Both the position numbers and the translations under genes were made by a program. Positions 7,843 through 16,142 of a stretch of 64,000 bases of DNA are shown piece by piece. Position 1 is the first letter of the stretch; the number at the start of each line of letters is the position of its first letter. Source of the stretch: CBDCUW01 sp963734865 (GTDB lineage: Bacteria > Planctomycetota > Planctomycetia > Pirellulales > Pirellulaceae). The notes under the pieces were generated by a model. It did no database searches. It was not told where the DNA came from and saw nothing but the letters and a program-made list of their open reading frames with translations. Where the stretch lies: contig CAVTIV010000014.1 in NCBI GenBank assembly GCA_963734865.1, positions 1 through 64,000 of the forward strand. Direction: 5' to 3'.

Positions 7843-9019
7843 TTTGGCGGGACTCGCTTGAGGTTCCGCGGTCAGAATGAGTCTAACAGAGATCCTTCGG
7901 CGGTCGCAAATCCGCGCAGGTGCAACTGAATCGGTCGTGCCGGTTTCGGCTCCTGTTCCTTTGCACTTTCTATCAGGGTTTCCAGGTACCAAGCGTTAAA
8001 ACCCTCACCCATCGCGCCGTCCCAAAAGATACGATCCGACTCATCGCGCAACTCCCCGTACCAGCACGGCGCCAATGCGGAACGGTAGCCGAGAACCTCT
8101 CGCCAACTCGGCTTGACCGTCTCGCTAGTCAACACCATCCGATCACTGCCGCAACTTTCACAGACCAGATCGACTTGAGGTTCGCTTGCCTCTTCCATCC
8201 GAGGCTCGGCGGCGATGGTTGGTGCCAGATCGCGGCACCGCCGCATGTAAGCGGCAACTTTGACGTTGCTCCAACCCCCGAAGTAACGAACCTTGGTCAG
8301 CTGATCGGGCCCAATGTGCTGGCTCCAGCGGTTCGTAAAATCCTTCGTCGAGAGCGTGATCGGAACTTGCCGGTAGTGGCCGCCAACACGCGTGCCTTCG
8401 CGGGCCAAGAACGTTACTTCGCGACGGGCTGGCCGACACGATGCGATGGTCGCTGATCGGGCCGCCGGTCAAGTAACGGGTCAAGTATTTAACAACATAC
8501 TCGGCCTTGCTGTCGATCGTCGGCGGCGGCTGGATGTAGGCGACCCAAGTCTTCGATTCGAGTTGATTGACGAAGGCCGTCCAGTTGTCATCGTCTTGCA
8601 AGTAAGCGTGTCGACCCGTCAAGTTCAACTTACCGCTGGTACGTGCTCGCTGGAGACGGCGCAAGAACGTGGTGCGATGGGAAACCTCCACAGTGCTCAC
8701 CGAACCGCAAAGCGCAAGTCCTTTTAACCGAAACGTTCGCTACAACCGGACATCACACCCAGGCATCGGAGGGACAAGTCCAACAGCAGTCTGTCAGATA
8801 CGCAGGCGTTTCAAAGAGAAAGAAAGTCGGGGCAGCCGTTCCTTCACCTTTGCAAGACCTGCAGGCTGAACTGCCGCAAGACAAGAGAACGCGGCATGCA
8901 GCTGAATCGATGGAAAGACACAGAGTGGTCAGCATGGGTTGGCAGGAAGCCAACACCAATCCTGCAAGGAAGCAGCAGAAACTCGCTCATCCCCATCCAA
9001 ACAAACGCAATCCGCTTAA
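7843..9019 (-). mobile_element. IS91-like unit B, internally deleted
   Basis: Second copy of the IS91-like unit. It keeps a larger part of the transposase (7872-8700) than unit A, but no recombinase part is recognisable. The region 8700-9019 is paralogous to 6401-6735 of unit A. It starts (- strand) directly at the GTTGAAC box of the attC at 9020-9109 and ends with the attC-like hairpin 7779-7842, so it occupies exactly one cassette position. Confidence 0.65.
7872..8700 (-). pseudogene. IS91-like transposase, truncated and frameshifted
   Basis: Two frames together give the central and C-terminal parts of an IS91-family rolling-circle transposase. The first (from 8700) contains YVVKYLTRYLTGGPISDHRI, with the Y-x3-Y pair expected of a Y2 transposase. 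The second (8408 to 7872) contains FTNRWSQHIGP, KVRYFGGWSN and a CESCGSDR zinc knuckle. The frame changes between about 8410 and 8450. The N-terminal zinc finger and HUH motif are absent. Not functional as it stands. Confidence 0.7.
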
Positions 9020-9109
9020 GTTCAACGGCGGCCGTAACCGGGCACGAACGGAAGGCTCTGATTTCAGTTGCCGTGTGAATGAGTGCTCCGGTTCAAGGCT
9101 TTGTTCGTC
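9020..9109 (-). repeat. attC-like recombination site
   Basis: Inverted repeat bounded by GTTCAAC (9020-9026) and GTT (9103-9105). The arms pair via AACCGGGCAC against GTGCTCCGGTT, with a further outer pairing. On the - strand it starts 13 bp after the stop of the membrane protein gene (9123) and ends GTTGAAC, where IS91-like unit B begins. Confidence 0.7.
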
Positions 9110-9122
9110 GCCTTGCGTTCGG

Positions 9123-9641
9123 CTAGTGCGGAATTAAGAACCACCAAGTCGGCAAAAGTATAAGTATCGCTACCAGAAGCCATCGTGTCCACGTCGGCAC
9201 AGGTGCACGGGACCAGTCGATCAATGTTTGGCCGCTATCAGATCGTCCCATGTTGAATGCAGTCACGATTACTACAGCGGTTGCGAGAAAAAGTACGTTA
9301 CAGGATTGATACGACCCAAATCGATAAGCGAGCCAACTTGCTGCCCCGGCCATGTGCCCCAGAACGATGCAGATTGACAATGTCATTCCTAACTTTTCGG
9401 GCAACAGTGCAATGAGCGATGAGAAGACTCCAATCCATAGCACACCAGCAGCGACGAACGCCATCGGATGCATCGACATGTATCGACCGAACGACGGCGA
9501 TATCTCATTTACGTCTTGGTAGTTTCCACTCCAATAGACGTCTGATTGACCGTACAGCGTCAACCCAAAGTCAAGGCAACACATGAAGACCGGCGGAACA
9601 ACGAGCCACAGTGATCGCGATCGAATCAAGGTGTGCTGCAT
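9123..9641 (-). CDS. Cassette-borne polytopic membrane protein
   Basis: Protein of 172 residues with about four to five hydrophobic segments: SLWLVVPPVFMCCLDFGLTL, HPMAFVAAGVLWIGVFSSLI, LSICIVLGHMAGAASWLAY, VLFLATAVVIVTAF and WLLVAILILLPTWWFLI. No recognised family; the role is unknown. It lies between two attC-like sites (9020-9109 and 9661-9753), a clean single-gene cassette arrangement. Confidence 0.75.
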   Translation of the reverse strand: MQHTLIRSRSLWLVVPPVFMCCLDFGLTLYGQSDVYWSGNYQDVNEISPSFGRYMSMHPMAFVAAGVLWIGVFSSLIALLPEKLGMTLSICIVLGHMAGAASWLAYRFGSYQSCNVLFLATAVVIVTAFNMGRSDSGQTLIDWSRAPVPTWTRWLLVAILILLPTWWFLIPH

Positions 9642-9660
9642 CTATGTGCCTTGGATTGGC

Positions 9661-9753
9661 GACAAACGGTACCGATCAGCGGCGTCGGGAGGTGAGTTTC
9701 TAACGGCCAATTCGCCTGGCCACCGACGCTCCGTTGCATCGGATGGTTCGCCG
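9661..9753 (-). repeat. attC-like recombination site (first from intI)
   Basis: Inverted repeat bounded by AAC (9665-9667) and GTT (9746-9748). On the - strand the arms are CCGATGCAACGGAGCGTCGG and CCGACGCCGCTGATCGG, with the box CGTTTGTC after the second arm. It lies 6 bp after the stop of the first cassette gene. A further nested repeat is present inside (TCTAAC...). It closely resembles 4313-4402. Confidence 0.7.
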
Positions 9754-9759
9754 AATTTG

Positions 9760-10212
9760 TTAGTCGACGGTATTGCCGACGAAACACCATTCGGTTGGGT
9801 TGAGAGCATCATCACTATACACAGGAAAGAATAGGCATTCGCCGCGTCCCAGCATCTCGTTGAGAGACGAAATCAGTGAGGCGGCGTTCTTCCGGGTCGG
9901 ATTGCCACCACCTAATAGTTCGTCGATTGTTGATTGCGGCACCGGAGCAGCGACAAAGGCACCTTGTTTATCCGCGATGTCACGTATGTCAAGAATGTTG
10001 CCCAACCCACATTCGTCAAATTTGAATGCCGCTCGGATGTAGCTGACTTTTCTTGCGTCATTCTCGGGCAGTGGTTTCGTCGCCAACCCTCGCAATAAAT
10101 GAACTCCCCCGACGGGACTGGCTGGCCATGCGGATTCTGGCTGGATTAAGTTGGACAACGGCTCGCAATAGTGTGCAAAACAACACTTCCCTAAAGTCGG
10201 GTCCAATCCCAC
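9760..10212 (-). CDS. First-cassette hypothetical protein
   Basis: Open frame of 150 residues nearest the integrase. The C-terminal two thirds (SYIRAAFKFDECGLGNILDI, KQGAFVAAPVPQSTIDELLG and ECLFFPVYSDDALNPTEWCF) look like a folded soluble protein of unknown family. The first 35 or so residues may belong to the attI/leader region; no internal ATG offers a better start, so the true start is uncertain (GTG or TTG possible). The frame starts only 9 bp from the integrase ATG on the other strand, the divergent layout expected of intI and its first cassette. Confidence 0.6.
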   Translation of the reverse strand: MGLDPTLGKCCFAHYCEPLSNLIQPESAWPASPVGGVHLLRGLATKPLPENDARKVSYIRAAFKFDECGLGNILDIRDIADKQGAFVAAPVPQSTIDELLGGGNPTRKNAASLISSLNEMLGRGECLFFPVYSDDALNPTEWCFVGNTVD

Positions 10213-10221
10213 GGGGCGTGA

Positions 10222-11049
10222 TATGTCTTTGACACAATTTCAGCGGCGAATTCGGGCGACATCGCTTGTCAAGGCCGAGCGGACATGGTTTCCCAAGTGG
10301 GTCGATGGGTACCGACAACACTGCCGCGTCAAGCCCGATCAGGACTTGCCCGTGGCTGCGCCGGTTCATCCGGCATGTCGATGATGAGCGTTTGGAACGA
10401 TACGGCGAACGCGAGATTGCTGACTTCCTAACGGAGTTGGCGTTGACCGGTCATGTCGTGGCCGGAACGCAGAATCAGGCGATTTCTTCGCTGACCCTGT
10501 ACTATGAAAAGGTTCTCGGTCGATGAGTTGAGGCACCAACTCGATTCGGTGCGATTGCTTCACAAGCGGGATCTAGACGAGGGCTTTGGCGACGTTTATT
10601 TGCCGTACGCCTATTTGCCGTACGCCTATTTGCCGTACGCCTATTTGCCGTACGCCTATTTGCCGTACGCCTATTTGCCGTACGCCTTGGCACGGAAGTA
10701 TCCCAATGCAAGCAAAAACTACCGTTGGCAATACGTCTTTCCGTCGCGTCAACGGAGCCGCGACCCGAGGAGTGGTGCAATCCGCCGGCATCACGTCCAC
10801 GAGACGACATTTCGCGGAGCGTTCAAGGCAGCGATGGGTCGAACCAAAATCACGAAGCTGGCCGTTCCCCACACGTTGCGTCACAGTTTCGCGACCCACA
10901 TGCTTGAGGATGGTGCGGATATCCGCACAGTACAAGAACTGCTCGGGCACAAAGACGTGAAGACGACCGAAATCTATACACACGTCATGAACCGGCCAGG
11001 TCTGGCGTTGACCAGTCCGTCCGATCGATTGGCACTGGTCTCAAAGTAA
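10222..11049 (+). pseudogene. intI: Integron integrase IntI, broken, with sixfold repeat
   Basis: Tyrosine recombinase of the integron class. The N-terminus MSLTQFQRRIRATSLVKAER leads to a frame change near 10345; the next piece (RRFIRHVDDERLERYGEREI then YYEKVLGR) ends at 10526; the C-terminal piece reads from about 10515 to 11049. The C-terminal piece contains the IntI-specific insertion (DEGFGDVYLPYA...LARKYPNASK, YRWQYVFPS) plus HTLRHSF, LLGHKDV and TTEIYTHV, so box II His, Arg and Tyr remain. About 90 residues between the pieces are missing, including the first catalytic Arg (GTGLR block). The YLPYA motif is repeated six times at 10597-10686. Inactive as read; the frame changes alone could be sequence error, but the deletion is not. 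Confidence 0.85.
10597..10686 (+). repeat. 15-bp tandem repeat x6 inside intI
   Basis: Six exact copies of TATTTGCCGTACGCC, coding YLPYA each time. Relatives have this motif once in the IntI-specific insertion (from family knowledge), so five copies are an in-frame expansion. Confidence 0.97.
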
Positions 11050-11420
11050 GGCTGGATACACGCTCGAATAGACGAGTAGGCGAAAACGCGATTTCGGGCG
11101 AGCATGCTGGCTCTAATGCTGCTCGCGGAGAAGTTAATTCGGGGCGAACCGACCGGCTTGTCCATCCCTTTGATCCCCCGATCATCGACGGCGAAGCCGC
11201 GAATCAGTATGTCGGCTATTTTGAGAGTCGCTACGGCGAACAATGGGTCTTTTCCTGTGACCGCGAATCGGGCAGGTGCATCCTGCGTGGCGGCGATGTT
11301 GGCTGGAACAGCGAATTTGAAGTCATCGACAGGCATGCCGAAGATTTAATCCTCAGCGAAGAGGAACAACTCTGGCTCATGGCATGCTGTGCCGCGAACA
11401 GGCGACACATCAGAGAGTGA
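11044..11420 (+). pseudogene. Start-less remnant of a conserved hypothetical gene
   Basis: One frame stays open from the end of intI to the stop at 11418-11420 but has no ATG before its very end. From about 11170 it reads as a convincing protein C-terminus (DGEAANQYVGYFESRYGEQW, then VFSCDRESGRCILRGGDVGW and EEEQLWLMACCAANRR). The upstream part is probably not native. I infer a gene that lost its 5' end, perhaps by the rearrangement that damaged the integron. Family not recognised. Confidence 0.5.
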
Positions 11421-11650
11421 CGGTCAATCAGTCGTATCGCCGTCGGCAAGTCTCTCTCGACTCGACCGACTATTTGCACTTAGGAAGCGATTCAAGACCA
11501 GAATTCGTCGACCAAAGTGCTCGTTTCCGTTTTTTGCACCAGACGCTCACCCCCCGAAAATTGTTATCGCTCTCATCTTGTTTTCATGAACGGTTTGTTA
11601 GGATGGATGGATAAGTCAACTTCGAAGGGGACTTCGCGCGGAGCGGATGG

Positions 11651-12676
11651 ATGGCAACAGTTGGACTTTGCGGAAAAAGACGACGGTTTGCGTTCGAGCA
11701 ACTCGAACGACGTAATCTCCTCGCTGCGAATCTTTTGATTTCTGATGAGGTCGTTGGCGAAGTAGCTGAGTTCGACGAGGTTTTCGTCTCTGCTCCGCAA
11801 CACGAAGCCGTGATCGTCAATGTTCTCGAAACAATCGAATTCGATCGCGACAATCAACCGGCACTGACGCAGGGCGACGCGCAGCCAAATTTAATCTTAC
11901 AGATCGTGATCGAGCGAGTCGATCTCGATGACCGTGTGGATTTTGATCAAGCCGACGGCAATGACGACGTCACGGCCAATCGTCAAACACCTGCTGCGGT
12001 CGCTGTGGTTGACAACACATCGGAAGTTGAGAGCGATCTGACGCCGGACAATGACGCGGTTAATCCGTCGGTTTTGATTGCGTCACCATCGCCGGTATCG
12101 AGTATGGCACAGACCGGTATTCCCGTCGCCATCACGTCCGCTGATCTGGCTCCGCCAACGACGTCGGTCACTCCGACGGATGACGCTGAGTTAGAAGACA
12201 GTGCAGCGATTGAGTTTCCATTGGCGGAGTCTGCAATCGAATCCGCACCCGACCAGGACTTGCCACAGCCTGATGCGGTGATGGTCGAACCCGCTGCGTT
12301 GGACAAGCAAACGACGGAATCGGTGGAGAGCGAATCGCCGGTTCAACAGCTTGTCACGAATCTTGCCGAGCGATTGCTACCGAGCGAAGGGCGTTTGTCG
12401 ATCGCGAGTCTATCGGCTGACTTTGCGGAAATCGACTCGGCGATGACCCAATTGTTCGATGAATTGGATTCACTTGGCGACGAGGTGGCCATGCCGTTCA
12501 CCACTTTGACGTGGGCGGATGTAACGTATACGGCTGCGGTGGGGTTGATAGCGTTGGAGGTCATTCGCCGTCGGAAACGTCGCGGCTATCATGTATTCCA
12601 TGATGGATTCACCGATGACGATGCCGTCGTTTGGATGTTTCCTGAGTTTTCTGGAGTGTCGGTCAAGGGCGTATAG
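11651..12676 (+). CDS. LEPR-XLL surface protein with C-terminal membrane anchor
   Basis: The N-terminus FAFEQLERRNLLAANLL is the LEPR-XLL-type motif typical of large secreted planctomycete proteins. The 341-residue body is acidic and low in complexity (many D, E, V, A, S, T, P), without a recognisable enzyme domain. Near the C-terminus a hydrophobic stretch (TYTAAVGLIALEVI) is followed by RRRKRR, consistent with a stop-transfer anchor and a short cytoplasmic tail. It lies 89 bp upstream of the ECF sigma factor, on the same strand. Function unknown; possibly a surface or sensor partner of the sigma factor/kinase pair (inference). Confidence 0.75.
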   Translation: MATVGLCGKRRRFAFEQLERRNLLAANLLISDEVVGEVAEFDEVFVSAPQHEAVIVNVLETIEFDRDNQPALTQGDAQPNLILQIVIERVDLDDRVDFDQADGNDDVTANRQTPAAVAVVDNTSEVESDLTPDNDAVNPSVLIASPSPVSSMAQTGIPVAITSADLAPPTTSVTPTDDAELEDSAAIEFPLAESAIESAPDQDLPQPDAVMVEPAALDKQTTESVESESPVQQLVTNLAERLLPSEGRLSIASLSADFAEIDSAMTQLFDELDSLGDEVAMPFTTLTWADVTYTAAVGLIALEVIRRRKRRGYHVFHDGFTDDDAVVWMFPEFSGVSVKGV

Positions 12677-12764
12677 CTCGTTTAACCTCTTGGCGTCACT
12701 CCGCGTAAAATGGAAAACCACGGCCCGATTGAAGTACGCCGTTGAGCAGGTGTCTGTGACGAAG

Positions 12765-13371
12765 ATGAGCGAAACATCCGAACAAACACAACTCGACGAA
12801 CTTCTTCGCCGGCTCAATGGTGGCGATTTGCTGGCCGCAGAAGAAGTCTTCGTCAAGTTCGCTCCCTATTTGCGGATGATTGTACGTCGACAAATCTCTG
12901 GTCGCTTGCACGCCAAGTTTGATTCGTCGGACATCGTTCAATCGATCTGGGCCGATTTGCTTGTCGGCTTTCGCAAAGGGCGTTGGCATTTCAGTGACGC
13001 GGGTCACTTGCAGGCATTCCTTGTCAAAGCAACACAGAACCGGTTCCTCGATCGCGTCCGTCGTCAACGTCCAGTGCTGGGCCACGAACGCGGCTCTGAC
13101 GCAAGTCGACCAAGACACACTGACACCGACGATAGCGCCACGTGTCAGCCAAGAAGTTCGGATCGATGAGTTATGGCACGAGATGCTGCGAACATGCCCA
13201 TCGGAGCATCGTCAGGTTTTGGAGCTGAAACGACAAGGCAAGTCGCTCGCGGAGATTGCCGAACAAACGAAGTATCACGAGAGCAGTGTGCGGCGGATTC
13301 TGTACGATGTCGCTCGCGGGTTTGCGGTCAAACCGAGAGCCAAATTGAAGGATGGCGATGCCGGCTCGTGA
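12765..13371 (+). pseudogene. ECF RNA polymerase sigma factor, one frame break
   Basis: The start MSETSEQTQLDELLRRLNGG leads through sigma region 2 (RRQISGRLHAKFDSSDIVQS, then IWADLLVGF and ATQNRFLDRVRRQR). Region 4 is in another frame (LWHEMLRTCPSEHRQVLELK, then SLAEIAEQTKYHESSVRRIL). The frames can be joined by dropping one base at about 13080-13095, giving RRQRPVLGHE...ALTQVDQD. The gene is otherwise complete at about 200 residues. It overlaps or abuts the kinase downstream, a common planctomycete arrangement. I mark it as disrupted, but the break may be a sequence error. Confidence 0.8.
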
Positions 13372-13468
13372 TCGCCACTCTTCGGTTGTAGCCTCTGGAC
13401 GCGATTCCTCCGGTGTTTCTCGCCCCGGCGTGATATCGAACGGCTTGCGTGCGGGCGTTAACAAAAAG

Positions 13469-15536
13469 ATGTCGGCCAGCGTCGTCGTGCCGAGTGATTC
13501 ACTTGATCCATTGGCCGCGAAGCTTGTCGAAGAATTGACAACGTCTTGGCGAGCTGGCAATCGTGTCTGCATTGAGGATTTACTCGCCCGCTGCGGTGCA
13601 AGCGGCGACAACGAAGAAATCGTGATTCCGCTGCTGTACGAAGAGCTGTGCTTGCGTGAAGAGCACGGCGAAAGCGTCGATCATGCCCAATGGCTCGCTC
13701 GATTTCCGCAGTTTCAATTGCAGCTTGAGATGCTGTTGGATTGTCACCAGTTGTTGACATTCTCCAATCGTGACATTCCATTCCCCGAAGTCGGTGAAAC
13801 GTTTGGCGAGTTTTGTTTGACGGCTGAATTGGGACGCGGTGCTGCTGGACGAGTTTTTTTGGCGAACCAACCATCGCTTTCGGATCGCCCCGTCGTGCTG
13901 AAGGTGACCGCTGGGGTCGGTGAAGAGCACTTGTCGCTTTCGCGTTTGCAACATTCTGGGATCGTACCGGTCTACTTTGTGCAAGAGCTTCCCGAGCGTG
14001 GACTGCGTGGTTTGTGCATGCCGTATCTCGGCGGTGTGACACTGGAACGAGCGATCGAGTCGCTTTGCCGGACGCCTGTTTCAAGACGCTCAGGCAAAGA
14101 TTTTGTCGAACTGCTCATGTCGGCCAACGAGAACGACCCTGACGCGTTCGGCTTCCGTGGTCCGGCGATTCAGTTCTTGTCGCGAGCGACATACATGCAA
14201 GCGGTGTGTTGGATCGGCGCCTGTTTAGCGGATGCGCTGCATTACGCCCACCAAAGGGGACTGCTGCACTTGGACGTGAAGCCATCCAACGTGTTGCTCG
14301 CCAGCGATGGTCAACCGATGTTGTTGGATTTTCATTTGGCTCGTCGTTCGCGTGACCTGACCAGTGCGCATGTAAATTCTATCGGTGGGACTCGTGGTTA
14401 CATGTCACCGGAGCAGCAAACGACGCTCGATGCGATTCGAGCTGGCGGTACGCAGTCGGCGTCGATCGACGAGCGAACGGACATTTATTCGCTCGGCGTG
14501 TTGCTGTCGGAGATGCTGGGAGATGCCTGCACGGGACCGCTTGCCGAAATTCTGGACCGCTGTCGTGAGCACGATCCGAATCAACGTTACGTCGATGGGG
14601 AATCATTGGCAGCGGACTTACGCGCCTGTTTGGTAGGTTCACCTAGCGCGCCGACGCCGGATTTGCGCCGGGCTCTACCGGGACTGGTTCTGATTGGTTG
14701 TTTGCTCGTTGGGTTAGGCTACTTTGCAGCGATGGTTCTGCCACCGTTCGTGAAGTCAAAATCCCCGTCCACAGTGGAATCCGAATCGCATGTGGCCGTG
14801 GCCGCGCCGCTGCGTCGCGTCGTGGATGAGTTGCGGTTGCTCAATGGGCCTCGCGATTTACCGCGAAACCAGCTTGACCGGATCGACACGATGTGTGGGC
14901 GAATTTGGGAGCAGCGAGAAACATTGGCGAAGATGGCTTCGACCCTCAGCAGCCCTGATGCTGATACACGGATCGGGAACGATTTGACAGACCTTGCAAT
15001 CCTGTGGAGCGATTTGCGGATCCGACTCGCAGATTCGAAGGCGTTGTCGAAGGAGCAAGTCGATAGCGTGGCCAGATTGCAGGAGACCGAGCGATTGTTT
15101 GGACTCAGTCCCGCACTGTGTTTTGAGATCCAGCGCCATGCGGCGACGGCAGGAATGGAAAAGCTCGCCAGCGAATACGCGAAGCACAGTGAATCCTTGC
15201 TCCCGCACACAGCTTGGAGCCACTATTCGCACGGCCGATCATTATTACGAGCAGGCGAATTGAAACGGGCTTACGTCGAACTCGCCGAAGCGGTCGAACT
15301 GGCACCCGATGATTTTTGGTCCAATTTTTATGCGGGAACCGCCGCCTTTCAACTGACGCAATACGACGATGCGATTGCTTCGTACTCCGCCTGCGTTGCC
15401 TTGGCGCACCCAACAAGCGGAATGCTTTTACGATCGCGGAATGGCATACAGTGCCGCGGGCCATCCCGACCGAGCGACTCGCGATTTCGAGCGAGCCAGA
15501 CAGCTCGATTCAAGCTTAGGGCCGCCGCAGTCGTAG
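13469..15536 (+). pseudogene. Ser/Thr protein kinase with membrane segment and TPR tail, one frame break
   Basis: N-terminal helical region, then a kinase domain: glycine loop LGRGAAGRVF, lysine in VVLKVT, catalytic loop HLDVKPSN (HRD changed to HLD, Asp kept), metal site DFHLA (DFG changed to DFH) and a YMSPEQ activation end. A membrane segment follows (PGLVLIGCLLVGLGYFAAMV), then an extracytoplasmic helical part ending in TPR repeats (ELKRAYVELAEAVELAPDDF). After CVALAH the frame is lost at about 15408-15413 (CCC); removing one C restores the TPR (AECFYDRGMAYSAAGHPDRA) with a stop at 15536. In the unshifted frame it would run on to 15610. The start could also be 13352, overlapping the sigma factor. 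Confidence 0.8.
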
Positions 15537-15878
15537 CCATCTCGGCAAAACAGAAAAAAATCTGGTTTTCGCGCGCGCTTCCAGGATGCTGCTGCGTTGA
15601 TCACTCCTAGGTCTTGGAGTCATCTTCCACTCACACAGCGAACGTTCGCTCGCCCCTGCAAACGCCCGAACCACCGCGGGTCTGGCCGGCGCTGCGATCG
15701 AGGTGACGGTCTGGTGAAAATAAAGTCGATATTTTCCGGATTCGTGGGAATTTTCCTCAATTCCACGCGCGCCCTCGTCTCCGATTCACGTTGATTGTTC
15801 TACGGCCCATGGGTTTGGGTGCCTTGTCGCACCTGAACCACCAACGGAATCGCCAAACATGACACAGGAGTCGTCGTA
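15537..15878. other. Intergenic stretch, nothing recognised
   Basis: Between the restored kinase stop and csrA I see no convincing gene, repeat or RNA. A Shine-Dalgarno-like AGGAG at 15866-15870 belongs to csrA. Confidence 0.6.
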
Positions 15879-16115
15879 ATGTTGGTACTCAATCGAAAAG
15901 CAGGCGAACAGATTCTGCTCGGCAACGATGTCGTCCTCACCGTTTTGGCGTTGCAGGGAAGGCGCGTTCGGATCGGCATCGAAGCTCCATTCGAAGTTCC
16001 TATTCGGCGGTCGGAATTGATGGCGACCCACCCGCTCAACTCTGTTGGGTCTATCGAGGTGCCCGCGAGTAGTTCGTTCGTCGGAAACGATCATCAACCC
16101 CTCATCCCAACCTAA
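15879..16115 (+). CDS. csrA: Carbon storage regulator CsrA
   Basis: RNA-binding post-transcriptional regulator that acts as a dimer at GGA motifs in mRNA leaders. The sequence MLVLNRKAGEQILLGNDVVL followed by VRIGIEAPFEVPIRRSEL is the whole CsrA core, including N-terminal LxLxRK and the VPIxRxE segment. At 78 residues it is slightly longer than the usual 55-65 because of a non-conserved tail. The ATG has AGGAG eight bases upstream. It stands alone between the kinase and a secreted protease; no flagellar gene, the usual neighbour, is nearby. Confidence 0.95.
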   Translation: MLVLNRKAGEQILLGNDVVLTVLALQGRRVRIGIEAPFEVPIRRSELMATHPLNSVGSIEVPASSSFVGNDHQPLIPT

Positions 16116-16142
16116 GACGCAGTTCTCAATCCTTCAACGACC

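Noticed and set aside
7000..7929. Several + strand frames across the zinc-ribbon cassette gene
   Set aside because: No motif or start signal, while the - strand frame has a zinc ribbon and is bounded by attC-like sites.
10597..10686. CRISPR-like or regulatory repeat
   Set aside because: Contiguous 15-bp in-frame copies within a gene; a coding minisatellite.
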